Origin: an uncultured Collinsella sp.
Lineage (GTDB): Bacteria > Actinomycetota > Coriobacteriia > Coriobacteriales > Coriobacteriaceae
Reading direction: 5' to 3'
Length of the DNA stretch: 64,000 nucleotides
Assembly: GCA_900752545.1 (NCBI GenBank)
Contig: CAADVS010000077.1
Location: forward strand, 11,168-75,167
The notes under the pieces are model-generated. The model was not told the DNA's origin. It made no database searches and was given only the letters and a program-made list of their open reading frames with translations. Shown here in pieces: positions 37,738 to 46,364 of this stretch (position 1 is the stretch's first letter; each line of letters starts with the position of its first letter). A program made the position numbers and the translations under genes.

Positions 37738-37989
37738 ATGCCCGTAATTGTTCGCCTCGACAAGATCATGGCCGAGCGAAAGATTTCCTCGAACGAACTT
37801 GCCGAAAGGATTGGAACCACGCCCGTGAACCTGTCCCGTATTAAAAAAGGGCATATTCGCGGCATTCGCTTCAACACGCTCGAGCAGCTATGTCTCGCCC
37901 TTCGTTGCCAACCCGGAGACCTTCTCGAAGTCATGAGCGAAGAGGATGCCCGAAAGGAGTTCGGACTCGATTGGTCCGCCGAGGATTAG
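37738..37989 (+). CDS. Cro/C1-type (YozG-like) transcriptional regulator
   Basis: This 83-residue protein is almost entirely one helix-turn-helix domain: VRLDKIMAERKISSNELAER, then IGTTPVNLSRIKKGHIRGI and LEQLCLALRCQPGDLLEVM. It pairs with the preceding DUF2975-like gene. The TAG stop is followed in the same frame by the truncated integrase. It is likely to regulate itself and the divergent ABC operon through the palindrome at 37160-37178 (inference). Confidence 0.9.
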   Translation: MPVIVRLDKIMAERKISSNELAERIGTTPVNLSRIKKGHIRGIRFNTLEQLCLALRCQPGDLLEVMSEEDARKEFGLDWSAED

Positions 37990-38715
37990 AGAGCGGTCGT
38001 ACTCGCCCTGCACACGGGGATGCGAATCGGCGAGGTCTGCGGCCTTCGGTGGTGCGATGTGGATTTCGAGACGGGCCTGATCTCGATCAGACACTCGGTG
38101 GCGTACGCGAAGGGAATGGGTTCGTTCATCAAGGACACCAAGACCCATGACGCCAGGGGTATCCCCATCGACCCGGTCGGCCTACTCCCCTTCCTGAAGG
38201 AGACCCACGAGATCGACTGCGGAAAGCTGCGCTTGCGCGGCCTTACCGGGGCGGTCGAGATCGGGGACTGCTACATCCTGTCGGAGCCGGGCGCGACCTT
38301 CGCGACGACAAGCTATATCCGCAGGGCGTTCAAGACGTTCTCGGAGACCAACGGCCTCATGGGCACCAACGACGAGCTGATCACGTTCCACGGCCTTCGC
38401 CACACGTTCGCAACGCAGTGGATCCGCCAAGGCGGCGATATCAAGGCGCTCCAATCGATCCTCGGCCACAAGGACGCCATGGCGACGCTCAACGTCTACG
38501 CCGACATCGAGCCCATCTCCAAAATCCATAACATGCTGCGCGCCACGCCGTGCCTTTGGCGCGGGCACCTCGGGCCGAGGGTCGATCCGGGTCCCATGTT
38601 CCAACAGAGGATCCAGGAGTCCATCGAGACGCTCCAGGCGTTCGGCTACGGCATCACCGAGCCGGACGACCGAAATATCGCCATACGCGACGTGAAGACG
38701 AACAGTTGGCTCTAG
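37990..38715 (+). pseudogene. 5'-truncated tyrosine integrase (catalytic domain only)
   Basis: About 240 codons encode the tyrosine recombinase catalytic domain: Arg in LHTGMRIGEVCGLRW, HGLRHTFATQW, LGHKDAMATLNVYAD with the nucleophile Tyr. All usual catalytic residues are present, but the N-terminal core-binding domain is missing. The domain begins right after the TAG of the regulator gene, in the same frame. The first ATG is at 38020, inside the TGMR motif, so a product from there would lack part of the fold. It is best read as the remnant of the integrase that brought in the island. Confidence 0.85.
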
Positions 38716-38771
38716 CTCACCGAGTACGCGGCAGTGCTGGGCCCATCCCAACTGAGGTCACGGTGGTCCGA

Positions 38772-38815
38772 TAGGGGCGCCGCCCGCGGCATGCGCCGCG
38801 GAGCGGTATCCCCTA
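38772..38815. terminator. nested hairpin after the integrase remnant
   Basis: The outer pair TAGGGG / CCCCTA and inner pair CCGCGGC / GCCGCGG form a stable stem. It could be a terminator or part of an old attachment region; it has no T-tract. Confidence 0.45.
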
Positions 38816-38866
38816 CCGAAGGGCGGGGATGCCCTCCGCTTCCAGTTCGGAATCAGCCGTCGGAGG

Positions 38867-38930
38867 CGTTCGGCTGACTGCGGGAACGGCCTGTCCGCTC
38901 AATGTGTTCGGCTGAGATCGGAAATCAACC
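38867..38930 (+). repeat. 64-bp direct repeat, right copy (possible attR or dispersed repeat)
   Basis: It has 62 of 64 identity to 31654-31717, with differences at only two positions (A/G and T/G). It lies 151 bp after the integrase remnant stop. Confidence 0.75.
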
Positions 38931-39111
38931 CAACACGAGCCGGACACGCGCCAGACGGCTCTTCCCCGTACGGCCTTCCCCCTTACGCTCATGTTGCAGG
39001 CATGTAACGCCGCAGCGAGCGCGCCTTTTTTGCGCCAGACAGGTACAATGATGAACACTGTACCGTAGCGGAGCGCCCCGCGCGCGCCGCAACCACGCGA
39101 AAGGGTTTCCC

Positions 39112-39399
39112 ATGGCCGAGATCTCGTCCTCCCGTATCGTCATCACCGTCCTTGGCAAGAACCGCCCCGGCATCGTCGCCGGCGTCACCCGCGTCCTGGG
39201 CGAGGCCAACGTCGACATCCGCGACATCACGCAGTCCATTATCGAGGACATCTTCACCATGACCATGCTGGCCGATACCGCCGAGTCCAAGCTCGACTTC
39301 GCTGAGCTGCAGAAGGCCCTGGCCGAGGCCGGCGAGCTTTCGGGCGTCAACGTGTCCATCCAGCGCGAGGACGTCTTTAACTTTATGTACCGCCTGTAG
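39112..39399 (+). CDS. ACT domain protein (UPF0237 family)
   Basis: This 95-residue protein is one ACT domain: ITVLGKNRPGIVAGVTRVL, NVDIRDITQSIIEDIFTMTM and a C-terminal helix and strand. Small ACT proteins of this group bind amino acids or similar ligands and act in regulation. It lies 77 bp upstream of citrate synthase on the same strand, so co-transcription is possible. The exact ligand is unknown. Confidence 0.9.
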   Translation: MAEISSSRIVITVLGKNRPGIVAGVTRVLGEANVDIRDITQSIIEDIFTMTMLADTAESKLDFAELQKALAEAGELSGVNVSIQREDVFNFMYRL

Positions 39400-39476
39400 C
39401 GAGCAAGCCGCTGGGGATAGCCTGACGCGCGCATGCCCATGCAAGTCACCCCAAAGCGGACCGGAGAGGAGCGCGC

Positions 39477-40895
39477 ATGGCCTACGACGCCAAGAAAATC
39501 TACTACCGCTTCGACGATCATCTGAGCCGCCTGGTCTTGGATTATGAGGCGAGCCGTCAGATTTCGCCCGAAAGCGAAAACCTCTACCACGGCCTGCCGA
39601 CCGCCCCATACGACGAGGGCCTGTTCGTAGAGCACAACGTCAAGCGCGGCCTGCGCAATGCCGACGGCTCGGGCGTGGTCGCGGGCCTTACCCGCATCTC
39701 GGATGTGCATGGCTACAACAAGATCGACGGCAAAGTTGTGCCCGATCAGGGCAAACTCACGCTGCGTGGCTACAGCATCGAGGATCTGGTCAACAACGCC
39801 CAGGCCGAGGATCGCTATGGCTACGAAGAGGTCGCCTACCTGCTCATCACGGGCTCTCTGCCCACCAAGGAAGAGCTTGACGGTTTTTGCGAACGTCTGG
39901 GCGCTTTTAGGCACCTGAGCGACGAGTACGTCCGCGAGTTCCCCATGACCACGGTGTCGTCGAGCATCATGAATGTGCTTCAGCGCGCCGTGCTGCTGCT
40001 CTACGCCTTCGACGCCGAGCCTGACGCCATTACACCCGAGCACGAAATCGACGTCGCCATCTCCATGCTCGCCCGTCTCCCCCGCATCGCCGCCTTCGCG
40101 CATATGGCCTCGGTCGCCAAGCGTCGCGGCTCCGAGGTCCATGTACCGCACCCCACACCCGGCCTCTCCACCGCCGAGACCATCCTACAGGTCCTGCGCG
40201 GCGGCATGGCGTTCACCCGCGACGAAGCCATGCTGCTCGACGTGATGCTCATGCTGCATGCCGAGCACGGCGGCGGCAACAACTCCACGTTCGCCTGCCG
40301 TGTGCTGTCCTCCTCGGCCACCGACCCATATTCCGCCTACGCCGCGGCCATCGGCTCGCTCAAGGGCCCGCGCCACGGCGGCGCCAACGCCAAGGTCGTG
40401 TCCATGCACGAGGACATCCGTGCGCATGTTTCCAATTGGGAGGACGAGGACGAGGTCGCAGCCTACCTGGGCAAGATCCTCGACAAGCAGGCCTTCGACG
40501 GCACGGGCCTCATCTACGGTATGGGCCACGCCGTCTACACGCTGAGCGACCCGCGCGCCGAGGTGTGCCGCCGTTACGCGCGCACGCTTGCCGCCAAGAA
40601 GGACCTGGGCGAGGAGTTCGCGCTCATCGAGCGTATCGAGCGTCTGGCCCCGCAGGTGATGCGCGATCACGGCATGACCAAGCCCATCTGCGCCAACATC
40701 GACCTGTACACGGGCTTTATCTACAAGATGCTCGGCGTGCCCGAGACGCTCTTTACGCCGCTGTTCGCCGTCGCCCGCATGGCCGGCTGGTCGGCGCACC
40801 GCATGGAAGAGCTCTTCTGCGCGCACCGCATCATCCGTCCCGCGTATCGCCCGGTTATCGAGCCGCTGGAGTATAAGCCGCTCGCCGATCGCTAG
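39477..40895 (+). CDS. gltA: citrate synthase / 2-methylcitrate synthase family
   Basis: This 472-residue enzyme condenses acetyl-CoA (or propionyl-CoA) with oxaloacetate. The active-site histidines are in MLHAEHGGGNNSTF and GMGHAVYTLSDPRA, the Asp region in NIDLYTGFIYKMLG, and GPRHGGANAKV is also present. The N-terminal 60 residues are longer than in short bacterial forms and match the anaerobe type. GGAGAGGAG precedes the ATG. It supplies 2-oxoglutarate for glutamate, in line with gltBD in the window. Substrate choice cannot be settled by eye. Confidence 0.94.
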   Translation: MAYDAKKIYYRFDDHLSRLVLDYEASRQISPESENLYHGLPTAPYDEGLFVEHNVKRGLRNADGSGVVAGLTRISDVHGYNKIDGKVVPDQGKLTLRGYSIEDLVNNAQAEDRYGYEEVAYLLITGSLPTKEELDGFCERLGAFRHLSDEYVREFPMTTVSSSIMNVLQRAVLLLYAFDAEPDAITPEHEIDVAISMLARLPRIAAFAHMASVAKRRGSEVHVPHPTPGLSTAETILQVLRGGMAFTRDEAMLLDVMLMLHAEHGGGNNSTFACRVLSSSATDPYSAYAAAIGSLKGPRHGGANAKVVSMHEDIRAHVSNWEDEDEVAAYLGKILDKQAFDGTGLIYGMGHAVYTLSDPRAEVCRRYARTLAAKKDLGEEFALIERIERLAPQVMRDHGMTKPICANIDLYTGFIYKMLGVPETLFTPLFAVARMAGWSAHRMEELFCAHRIIRPAYRPVIEPLEYKPLADR

Positions 40896-40918
40896 GACGC
40901 GGACCGTTATAGAACCCG

Positions 40919-40958
40919 AGCGTGGCCAGGGCATCACCGCCCTCGGCCACGCTTTTTA
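40919..40958 (+). terminator. terminator of gltA
   Basis: The stem GCGTGGCC-AGGGC with GCCCT-C-GGCCACGC and a 6-nt loop is followed by TTTTTAT. Confidence 0.92.
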
Positions 40959-40982
40959 TGCCAGTAGAAAGGGCTGCATCAA

Positions 40983-41825
40983 ATGATTGTGTTTTCCGAT
41001 ATGGATGGAACACTGCTGACGAGTGATAAGCAGATGAGCGATGCCACCTGGGCGATGCTCGACGAGCTTGCGCGCCGCGGTGTTGAGTTTGTGCCCTGCA
41101 CGGGGCGCCCGCTGTCGGGCATCTTTGAGCCCATCCTCGCCCATCCCGCCGTACACTACGCGGTCTGCGCCAACGGCGCCAGCGTCTGGCAGCTCGACGA
41201 CGGTACGCCCACCGATGCCTCACGTGCCACGCGCATTTTGAGCCGACCGCTCGACCGCGCCATCGCCCACCGCATCCATAGCATTGCCGCCGGCCACGAT
41301 GTGACCTTCGATATCTTCGCGGACGGGCAGTGCTTCCTCCCCCGCTCGCTCTACACGCGCCTGGACGAATTCTGCGGCGGCGATCCCCACATCGCGGCTT
41401 CGCTCAAGCGCACACGAACGCCGATCGACATGGATATCGACAGCAAGATCGACGAGGTCGAGACGCTCGAACGCATCGCCATGTACTGGCACGACCCGTC
41501 CGATCGCGACGCCATCGCGGCTGAGCTCGACACGCTCGGAGGCATTGAGGTCACGCGTTCGTACGCCATGAATATCGAGGTCATGGGCGAGGGCGCCACC
41601 AAGGGAACGGCCCTCACGTGGCTATGCGAGCACCTGGGCGAGCGTCTCGCCGACGCCTGGGCGTTCGGCGACAACATCAACGACATCCCCATGCTGCAGG
41701 CAGCGGGCCATGGCATGGCCATGATCAACGCCGAGCCCGAGGACTGCGACGCCGCCGACGCCATCACCGAATACGATAACGACCACGACGGCGTCGCCCG
41801 CACCATCATGGCCGCCCTCGCCTAG
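40983..41825 (+). CDS. HAD-superfamily phosphatase, Cof type
   Basis: This 280-residue hydrolase has motif I FSDMDGTLLTS (nucleophile Asp6, acid Asp8), a C2-type cap (about 85-190), Lys in GATKGTALTWL and motif IV FGDNINDIPMLQAAG. Cof-type members dephosphorylate sugar phosphates, FMN or cofactor precursors; the substrate is unknown. The TAG stop lies inside the first ACTAGTC repeat unit. Confidence 0.92.
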   Translation: MIVFSDMDGTLLTSDKQMSDATWAMLDELARRGVEFVPCTGRPLSGIFEPILAHPAVHYAVCANGASVWQLDDGTPTDASRATRILSRPLDRAIAHRIHSIAAGHDVTFDIFADGQCFLPRSLYTRLDEFCGGDPHIAASLKRTRTPIDMDIDSKIDEVETLERIAMYWHDPSDRDAIAAELDTLGGIEVTRSYAMNIEVMGEGATKGTALTWLCEHLGERLADAWAFGDNINDIPMLQAAGHGMAMINAEPEDCDAADAITEYDNDHDGVARTIMAALA

Positions 41826-41897
41826 TCGTTGGGGACGTTCTTAAACGACTAGTCATTGGGGACGTTCTTGAATGACTAGTCGTTGGGGACACTCTTC
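41823..41897. repeat. three tandem ACTAGTC units
   Basis: Three units of about 26 bp follow the pattern TAGTC(G/A)TTGGGGAC(G/A)(T/C)TCTT. They start at the stop codon of the HAD gene. The same unit appears as a palindrome at 747-784 and inverted at 42919-42966. Confidence 0.8.
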
Positions 41898-41960
41898 GCA
41901 AAAAAGCTGCAAGGACTGTCCCCCACTACCGGCAGAAAAGGACTGTCCCTAACTGCCGGA

Positions 41961-42755
41961 TTAGGCGAGGCTCTCCAGAACACGGCGAAGTTCCTGCTGG
42001 ACGGCGTGGTCGCGGTTGCGCCCCACCACGCAATCGGCAACGGCCTTGAGTGCAGGACGCGCGTTTTCCATCGCGCAGCCCGTGCCGACAAAGCGAATGA
42101 TCTCGTAATCGTTCATCGAGTCGCCAAACGCCATAACCTCGTCGCGCCCAATGCCATAATGCTCCGCGAGCTGTGCAATACCCGAGGCCTTCGACACACC
42201 GGGCTGCATGGCATCGATCCACGCGTTGCCCGAAGGCGCAAAAGTAAAGAGCTGACCGAGTTCGCGCTGTAGCACGTACGCACTGTCCATAACAGCACTG
42301 TCATCGCAAAAGATACTCGCCTTGATGATATTTACGCTGGGCTCGGGCAGCTCCCAAATGCGCTCGGCATTGGGAAGGTCTTTATCGACCTCACGCACAA
42401 ACTTGCACTCGTCATCGAGCAGGAAGGACTTGGTTCGGTCAAAAAGCGCAAGATGCAGATTAGGAAACGTCCCGACGGCCTGGGCGAGCTTTCGAATCGC
42501 CAGGTGCGAATACACCTCGCGGTCTACCATTTTGCCGTCGGCGTAGACCTGGGCACCGTTAGCGGCGACAAAGTCAATCTTATCGCGAACGGGCGCAAAG
42601 AACTCGCACAGGCGATCGTAGCGGCGGCCTGACGATGCAGCAAAATGTACACCATGCTCGCGTAGTGCCAGGATCAATTCGTAGGTCTCAGGCGGCACCT
42701 GGCCATTTTCGTCAAGCAGCGTGCCGTCCATATCGGATGCAATCAGTTTAACCAT
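41961..42755 (-). CDS. HAD-superfamily phosphatase, Cof type
   Basis: This 264-residue protein has motif I IASDMDGTLLDENG (Asp8, Asp10), ASSGRRYDRL, cap domain at about 85-185, Lys in GVSKASGIAQL and motif IV FGDSMNDYEIIRFVG. It converges on the HAD gene just to the left and is of the same family, but the two are not close copies. Its ribosome site (AAGGGAG, 7 nt before the ATG) is buried in a long hairpin, which suggests translational control. Confidence 0.92.
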   Translation of the reverse strand: MVKLIASDMDGTLLDENGQVPPETYELILALREHGVHFAASSGRRYDRLCEFFAPVRDKIDFVAANGAQVYADGKMVDREVYSHLAIRKLAQAVGTFPNLHLALFDRTKSFLLDDECKFVREVDKDLPNAERIWELPEPSVNIIKASIFCDDSAVMDSAYVLQRELGQLFTFAPSGNAWIDAMQPGVSKASGIAQLAEHYGIGRDEVMAFGDSMNDYEIIRFVGTGCAMENARPALKAVADCVVGRNRDHAVQQELRRVLESLA

Positions 42756-42760
42756 AGAAA

Positions 42761-42822
42761 AGCTCCCTTCGGACTTGTTGGAATCAAACGTGTATCCGAT
42801 TCCAACGTACCCAAAGGGAGCT
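42761..42822 (-). promoter_or_regulatory. leader hairpin hiding the ribosome site of the HAD gene
   Basis: Perfect outer arms (AGCTCCCTT 42761-42769 with AAGGGAGCT 42814-42822) and perfect inner arms (GTTGGAATC 42777-42785 with GATTCCAAC 42798-42806) form one long stem. In the leftward transcript the 3' arm carries AAGGGAG, the ribosome site for the ATG at 42755. An RNA thermometer, a ligand-bound leader or simply a fixed low rate of translation are possible. Confidence 0.6.
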
Positions 42823-42918
42823 CAAATAAGACTTCGCGGACGCAAACGTTACAAGGACCTGGCAAATAGCTCACACATGCCAGAGGCCCTACGGTCGCGG
42901 CGTCAGGCAGCCCGCCAA

Positions 42919-42966
42919 AGAGCGTCCCCAATGACTAGTCGTTTAAGAACGTCCCCGATGACTAGT
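42919..42966. repeat. inverted pair of ACTAGTC units at the ade stop
   Basis: Two units (GCGTCCCCAATGACTAGTCG and ACGTCCCCGATGACTAGTCG) lie in tandem, opposite in orientation to those at 41823. The stop codon of ade (42962-42964) is within the second unit. Confidence 0.8.
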
Positions 42967-44782
42967 CGGCGTAGGTGAAGGTTGTAACGTCGAACATGCC
43001 CTCGGGGCGGATGCGGAGCGTCGGGATGACCGGCAGGGGCAGGAAGATGATGCCCATGATGGGGTCGAGCGGCGGCTCAATACCCATGGCGCGCGCCTTG
43101 ACCATAAAGTCATCGTGCTGCGCGGCAACGTCCTCGGCCGTGCCCTCGCTCATCAGGCCACCGAGCGCCAGCGGAATGCGCGCCACGACCTCGCCGTTGC
43201 GCACCAGCACGTGGCCGCCCTGGCCCACGGCCTCAACGGCAGTCATCATATCGGCAGCGTTGTCGCCCACCACGCACACGTTGTGCGAGTCGTGGCCGAT
43301 CGTGGAGGCAATGGCACCGCCCGTGATGGTGAAACCGCGCACCCAGCCGCGACCGATATGCTTGCCGACGAGCCCCATGCCGGCGGGACCGTCGCCATCG
43401 GCGCCCTCGGCCTGCAGCGACACGCCGCGGCCATGGCGCTCGATAAGCATAATGCGACGCAAGTCCTCGGCGCTCTCGGGACGGACCATGCCCGTGATAG
43501 CCATGCCCGGGATCACATCGATAACCGCCTCGCCCGGCTTAAAGGCATAGTCGAACACGTCGAGCGATAGCTTCGGCAGCTTAACGGAAGCACGCAGCTC
43601 ATCGGCAAGCGCTGCGACCTCGGCCGTCTCGGGTGCGATCTCGCCCACAAAGGTGCCATCCTGCGCCACCAGAGCACCGGCGGCATATACGCGATGCGGG
43701 GCCGTGGCAAAGGTCAGGTCATCGAGCACCAGCAGGTCGGCGCGCTTGCCCGGAGCGATCGCGCCGCGGAGCTCATGCGGGTCGCGGCAGCCGTGGTCCA
43801 GGCCAAATGCCTCAGCCGTGGAAAGGGACGCCATAGAGATGGCGACCACGGGGTCGATACCGGCCTCGATAGCCACGCGGCAGGCATTGTCGATCATGCC
43901 GGTCGAAAGAGCATCGGAGGGAGCGCGATCGTCGGTCGCAAAGCAGCAGCGGCGGGCGCGGGCAGGATTCTCCAGCAGCATCGGGGACAAATTGGCCAGG
44001 TCGTGGCTGCACGTGCCCTCACGCAGCATCACATACATGCCGCGGGATAGCTTGTCGAGTGCCTCCTCGGGAATCGTCGACTCGTGGTCGGCGGTAATGC
44101 CCGCTGCGGCATAGGCATTGAGGTCCTTACCGGCAACGAGCGGCGCGTGGCCGTCAACCTGCTTGGACGGCGTCTGGTTGGCAGCATCGATGCGAGCGCA
44201 GGTCTCGGGGTCGGCCATAAAGACGCCCGGCAGGTTCATCATTTCGCCCAGACCAAAGACATCGCCTGGATGCTCGGCAAAAAACGCCTGCATATCGGCA
44301 GCCGAAATAACGGCACCGGCCTGCTCGTCGGGCAGCGCGGGCACGCACGAAGGCATCATGTACTTGATGGAGATGGGTGCGCGGCGGCCATCCTCTATCA
44401 TAAAGCGCAAGCCGTCGAGACCGGCAACATTGGCAATCTCGTGGCTGTCGGCAATGGCAGTGGTAGTACCGCGCGTCGCGGCCATGCGAGCATACTCGGC
44501 GGGACGGATGTTCGAAGACTCGATATGCAGATGCCCGTCAATAAAACCGGGAGTGAGATAGCGACCCTGGCAGTCGATGACCTCAGTTGCCTCGTAGGTG
44601 CCAGCGGCATCGTCGCGACCATCGTAGAGCACGCCGACGATTACACCGTCCTTGACGGCAACGCTACCGGGCGCCACACGCTGGCCATACACGTCGACAA
44701 TCTGCGCATTGGTAAACAGCGTGTCGACGGGCACGCGCCCCTCGGCGGCCTCGATCACAGACCTCATGACCTCAACGGACAT
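42962..44782 (-). CDS. ade: adenine deaminase
   Basis: This 606-residue amidohydrolase turns adenine into hypoxanthine and ammonia for purine salvage. Metal-site motifs are GFIDGHLHIESS near 95, HEIANVAG, KYMMPSCVPALP, GHAPLVAGKDLNAY and FATDDRAPSD. The C-terminal domain (about 420-600), with ITGGAIASTIGHDSHNVCVVG, is characteristic of Ade. The ATG at 44782 has AAAGGAG at 5 nt. The longer frame to 44959 crosses intergenic repeats. Confidence 0.95.
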   Translation of the reverse strand: MSVEVMRSVIEAAEGRVPVDTLFTNAQIVDVYGQRVAPGSVAVKDGVIVGVLYDGRDDAAGTYEATEVIDCQGRYLTPGFIDGHLHIESSNIRPAEYARMAATRGTTTAIADSHEIANVAGLDGLRFMIEDGRRAPISIKYMMPSCVPALPDEQAGAVISAADMQAFFAEHPGDVFGLGEMMNLPGVFMADPETCARIDAANQTPSKQVDGHAPLVAGKDLNAYAAAGITADHESTIPEEALDKLSRGMYVMLREGTCSHDLANLSPMLLENPARARRCCFATDDRAPSDALSTGMIDNACRVAIEAGIDPVVAISMASLSTAEAFGLDHGCRDPHELRGAIAPGKRADLLVLDDLTFATAPHRVYAAGALVAQDGTFVGEIAPETAEVAALADELRASVKLPKLSLDVFDYAFKPGEAVIDVIPGMAITGMVRPESAEDLRRIMLIERHGRGVSLQAEGADGDGPAGMGLVGKHIGRGWVRGFTITGGAIASTIGHDSHNVCVVGDNAADMMTAVEAVGQGGHVLVRNGEVVARIPLALGGLMSEGTAEDVAAQHDDFMVKARAMGIEPPLDPIMGIIFLPLPVIPTLRIRPEGMFDVTTFTYAD

Positions 44783-45056
44783 ACATACTCCTTTAACCGT
44801 AGAAAAAAGCTGCGGAGCGGACAGACCTTCACCGCAGCAAACCAATAGCCATTGTATGCCCAAACGATGGGTCAACAATACGCCTCTCCGCTTAACGGCA
44901 CACGCCGCTTGGCGCAATGGGGGCAGGTTACTTTGCACCAATGACAAGGAGTGTCCCAAAGTGCCGGCACAAAAGGAACGTCCCCAAGTGCCAAAAAAGG
45001 CCGCAGTCGGGATTCCCGGCTGCGGCCCTATTGCACATGTTAAGTTGACCTACTTG
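44783..45056. other. tyrS to ade gap with degenerate repeats
   Basis: Besides the tyrS terminator, this gap holds low-identity copies of repeat sequence (GCAATGGGGGCAGGTTACTT, and GTGCCGGCAC followed by CAAGTGCC). No gene is seen. Confidence 0.5.
44993..45027 (-). terminator. terminator of tyrS
   Basis: The minus-strand stem GGCCGCAGCCGGG / CCCGACTGCGGCC with a 3-nt loop is followed by TTTTTTGG, 29 bp after the stop. Confidence 0.92.
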
Positions 45057-46268
45057 CTAGACCAATTTGAAGCCCTTGCGCTTACCCACAGAAAGGGTGT
45101 CGCCCAGCTTGAGGGCGCTGGGATCGATGTTATAGCTCTTGGGAGCCACGGCCTTGCCGTTGATCTTGACGCCACCGCCGTCGATATCGCGACGAGCCTG
45201 GCCGGCGCTCGCCGAAAGGCCCAGGTCCTTGAGCAGGCCGGCGAGGTAGATCTGGCCCTCGTCGTTGACGGTCAGCTCAACGTGCTTCTCGGGGAAGTCG
45301 GCGAGCTGGCCCTCCTTGAATACGCGGTCGAACTCGGCCTGAGCCTCGTCGCCGGCGCCGGCGCCGTGGTAGGTGTCGCACAGGTCGCGGCCCAGAGCGC
45401 GCTTGAGCTCATAGGGATCGGCAGAGCCGTCGGCCAGGGCGGCGTCGATCTTGTCGACCTCGGCCGGGGTGAGCGAGCTCGCCAGGCGATAGTACTTGCC
45501 GATCATCTCGTCGGGGATGGACATGGTCTTGCCGAACATATCCTTGGGAGCGTCGGTCAGGCCGATGTAGTTGCCGTATGACTTGGACATCTTGCGCACG
45601 CCGTCAGTGCCCTCGAGCAGCGGCATGGTGAGCGCGATCTGCGGCTCCATGCCCATCTTCTCCATGAGCTCACGGCCGGCGAGCAGGTTGAAGAGCTGGT
45701 CGGTGCCGCCCATCTCCACGTCGGCCTTGATCTGCACGGAGTCGAAAGCCTGCATCACGGGATACAGGAACTCGTGCAGGGCGATCGGCGTCTGAGACTG
45801 GTAGCGCTTGGTAAAGTCATCGCGCTCAAGAATGCGGGCGACGGTGAACTTGGAGCACACCTGCAGCAGACCGGCCAGGTCCATCGAAAGGATCCAGTCA
45901 CCGTTGTGCACAATGGTGGTCTTCTCGGGATCCAGGATCTTCATGGCCTGGCTCACATAGGTCTCGGCGTTGGCCTCGATCTGCTCCTGCGAAAGCTGCG
46001 GACGGGTGGAATTCTTGCCCGAAGGGTCGCCAATCAACGCGGTACCGTTGCCGATGATGAGGGTGACGTTGTGGCCCAGGTCCTGGAACTGACGCATCTT
46101 GCGCAGCGGCACGGCGTGGCCCAGGTGCAGGTCGGGGCTGGTGGGGTCGACGCCGAGCTTGATGTTGAGGGGCTCGCCCTTCTCAAGCTTCTTGCGAAGG
46201 TCGGCCTCGGGAACGATCTGCGCGGCGCCCGAGGTGATGATACGCATTTGCTCGTCAACAGACAGCAT
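45057..46268 (-). CDS. tyrS: tyrosyl-tRNA synthetase
   Basis: This 403-residue class I synthetase has the HIGH motif DLHLGHAVPL near 47, the tyrosine pocket region MGGTDQLFNLLAGRE, KMSKSYGNYIGL near 230 and a C-terminal S4 RNA-binding domain (from about 335, GLSASAGQARRDIDGGGVKI). The HLGH form with KMSKS is of the TyrZ type. The leader of under 100 nt has a small hairpin (about 46285-46313) but lacks room and motifs for a T-box. Confidence 0.96.
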   Translation of the reverse strand: MLSVDEQMRIITSGAAQIVPEADLRKKLEKGEPLNIKLGVDPTSPDLHLGHAVPLRKMRQFQDLGHNVTLIIGNGTALIGDPSGKNSTRPQLSQEQIEANAETYVSQAMKILDPEKTTIVHNGDWILSMDLAGLLQVCSKFTVARILERDDFTKRYQSQTPIALHEFLYPVMQAFDSVQIKADVEMGGTDQLFNLLAGRELMEKMGMEPQIALTMPLLEGTDGVRKMSKSYGNYIGLTDAPKDMFGKTMSIPDEMIGKYYRLASSLTPAEVDKIDAALADGSADPYELKRALGRDLCDTYHGAGAGDEAQAEFDRVFKEGQLADFPEKHVELTVNDEGQIYLAGLLKDLGLSASAGQARRDIDGGGVKINGKAVAPKSYNIDPSALKLGDTLSVGKRKGFKLV

Positions 46269-46364
46269 TGGGTATCCTCCTTTTGCTATAGCACCCTCGC
46301 CGAAAACGGCGGTGCTGGAAGTCCATAAACTCTCTTATGATAACAAACTGACGCGACGCGGCAC

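Larger units (their letters stand above)
38716..39111. other. right junction of the accessory island
   Basis: This 396-bp region holds a strong nested hairpin (38772-38815), the right 64-bp direct repeat (38867-38930) and the promoter region of the ACT-domain gene. No gene is recognised; the leftward frame here reads through the repeat. Confidence 0.6.

Noticed and set aside
38813..39058. minus-strand frame at the right island junction
   Set aside because: Part of it is the translation of the 64-bp repeat, also seen at the left junction; there is no ribosome site and no independent support.
41823..41897. CRISPR array
   Set aside because: The three units are contiguous without unique spacers, and no cas genes are present.
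46269..46364. T-box riboswitch before tyrS
   Set aside because: The leader is under 100 nt and only a small hairpin is present; no T-box sequence is seen.
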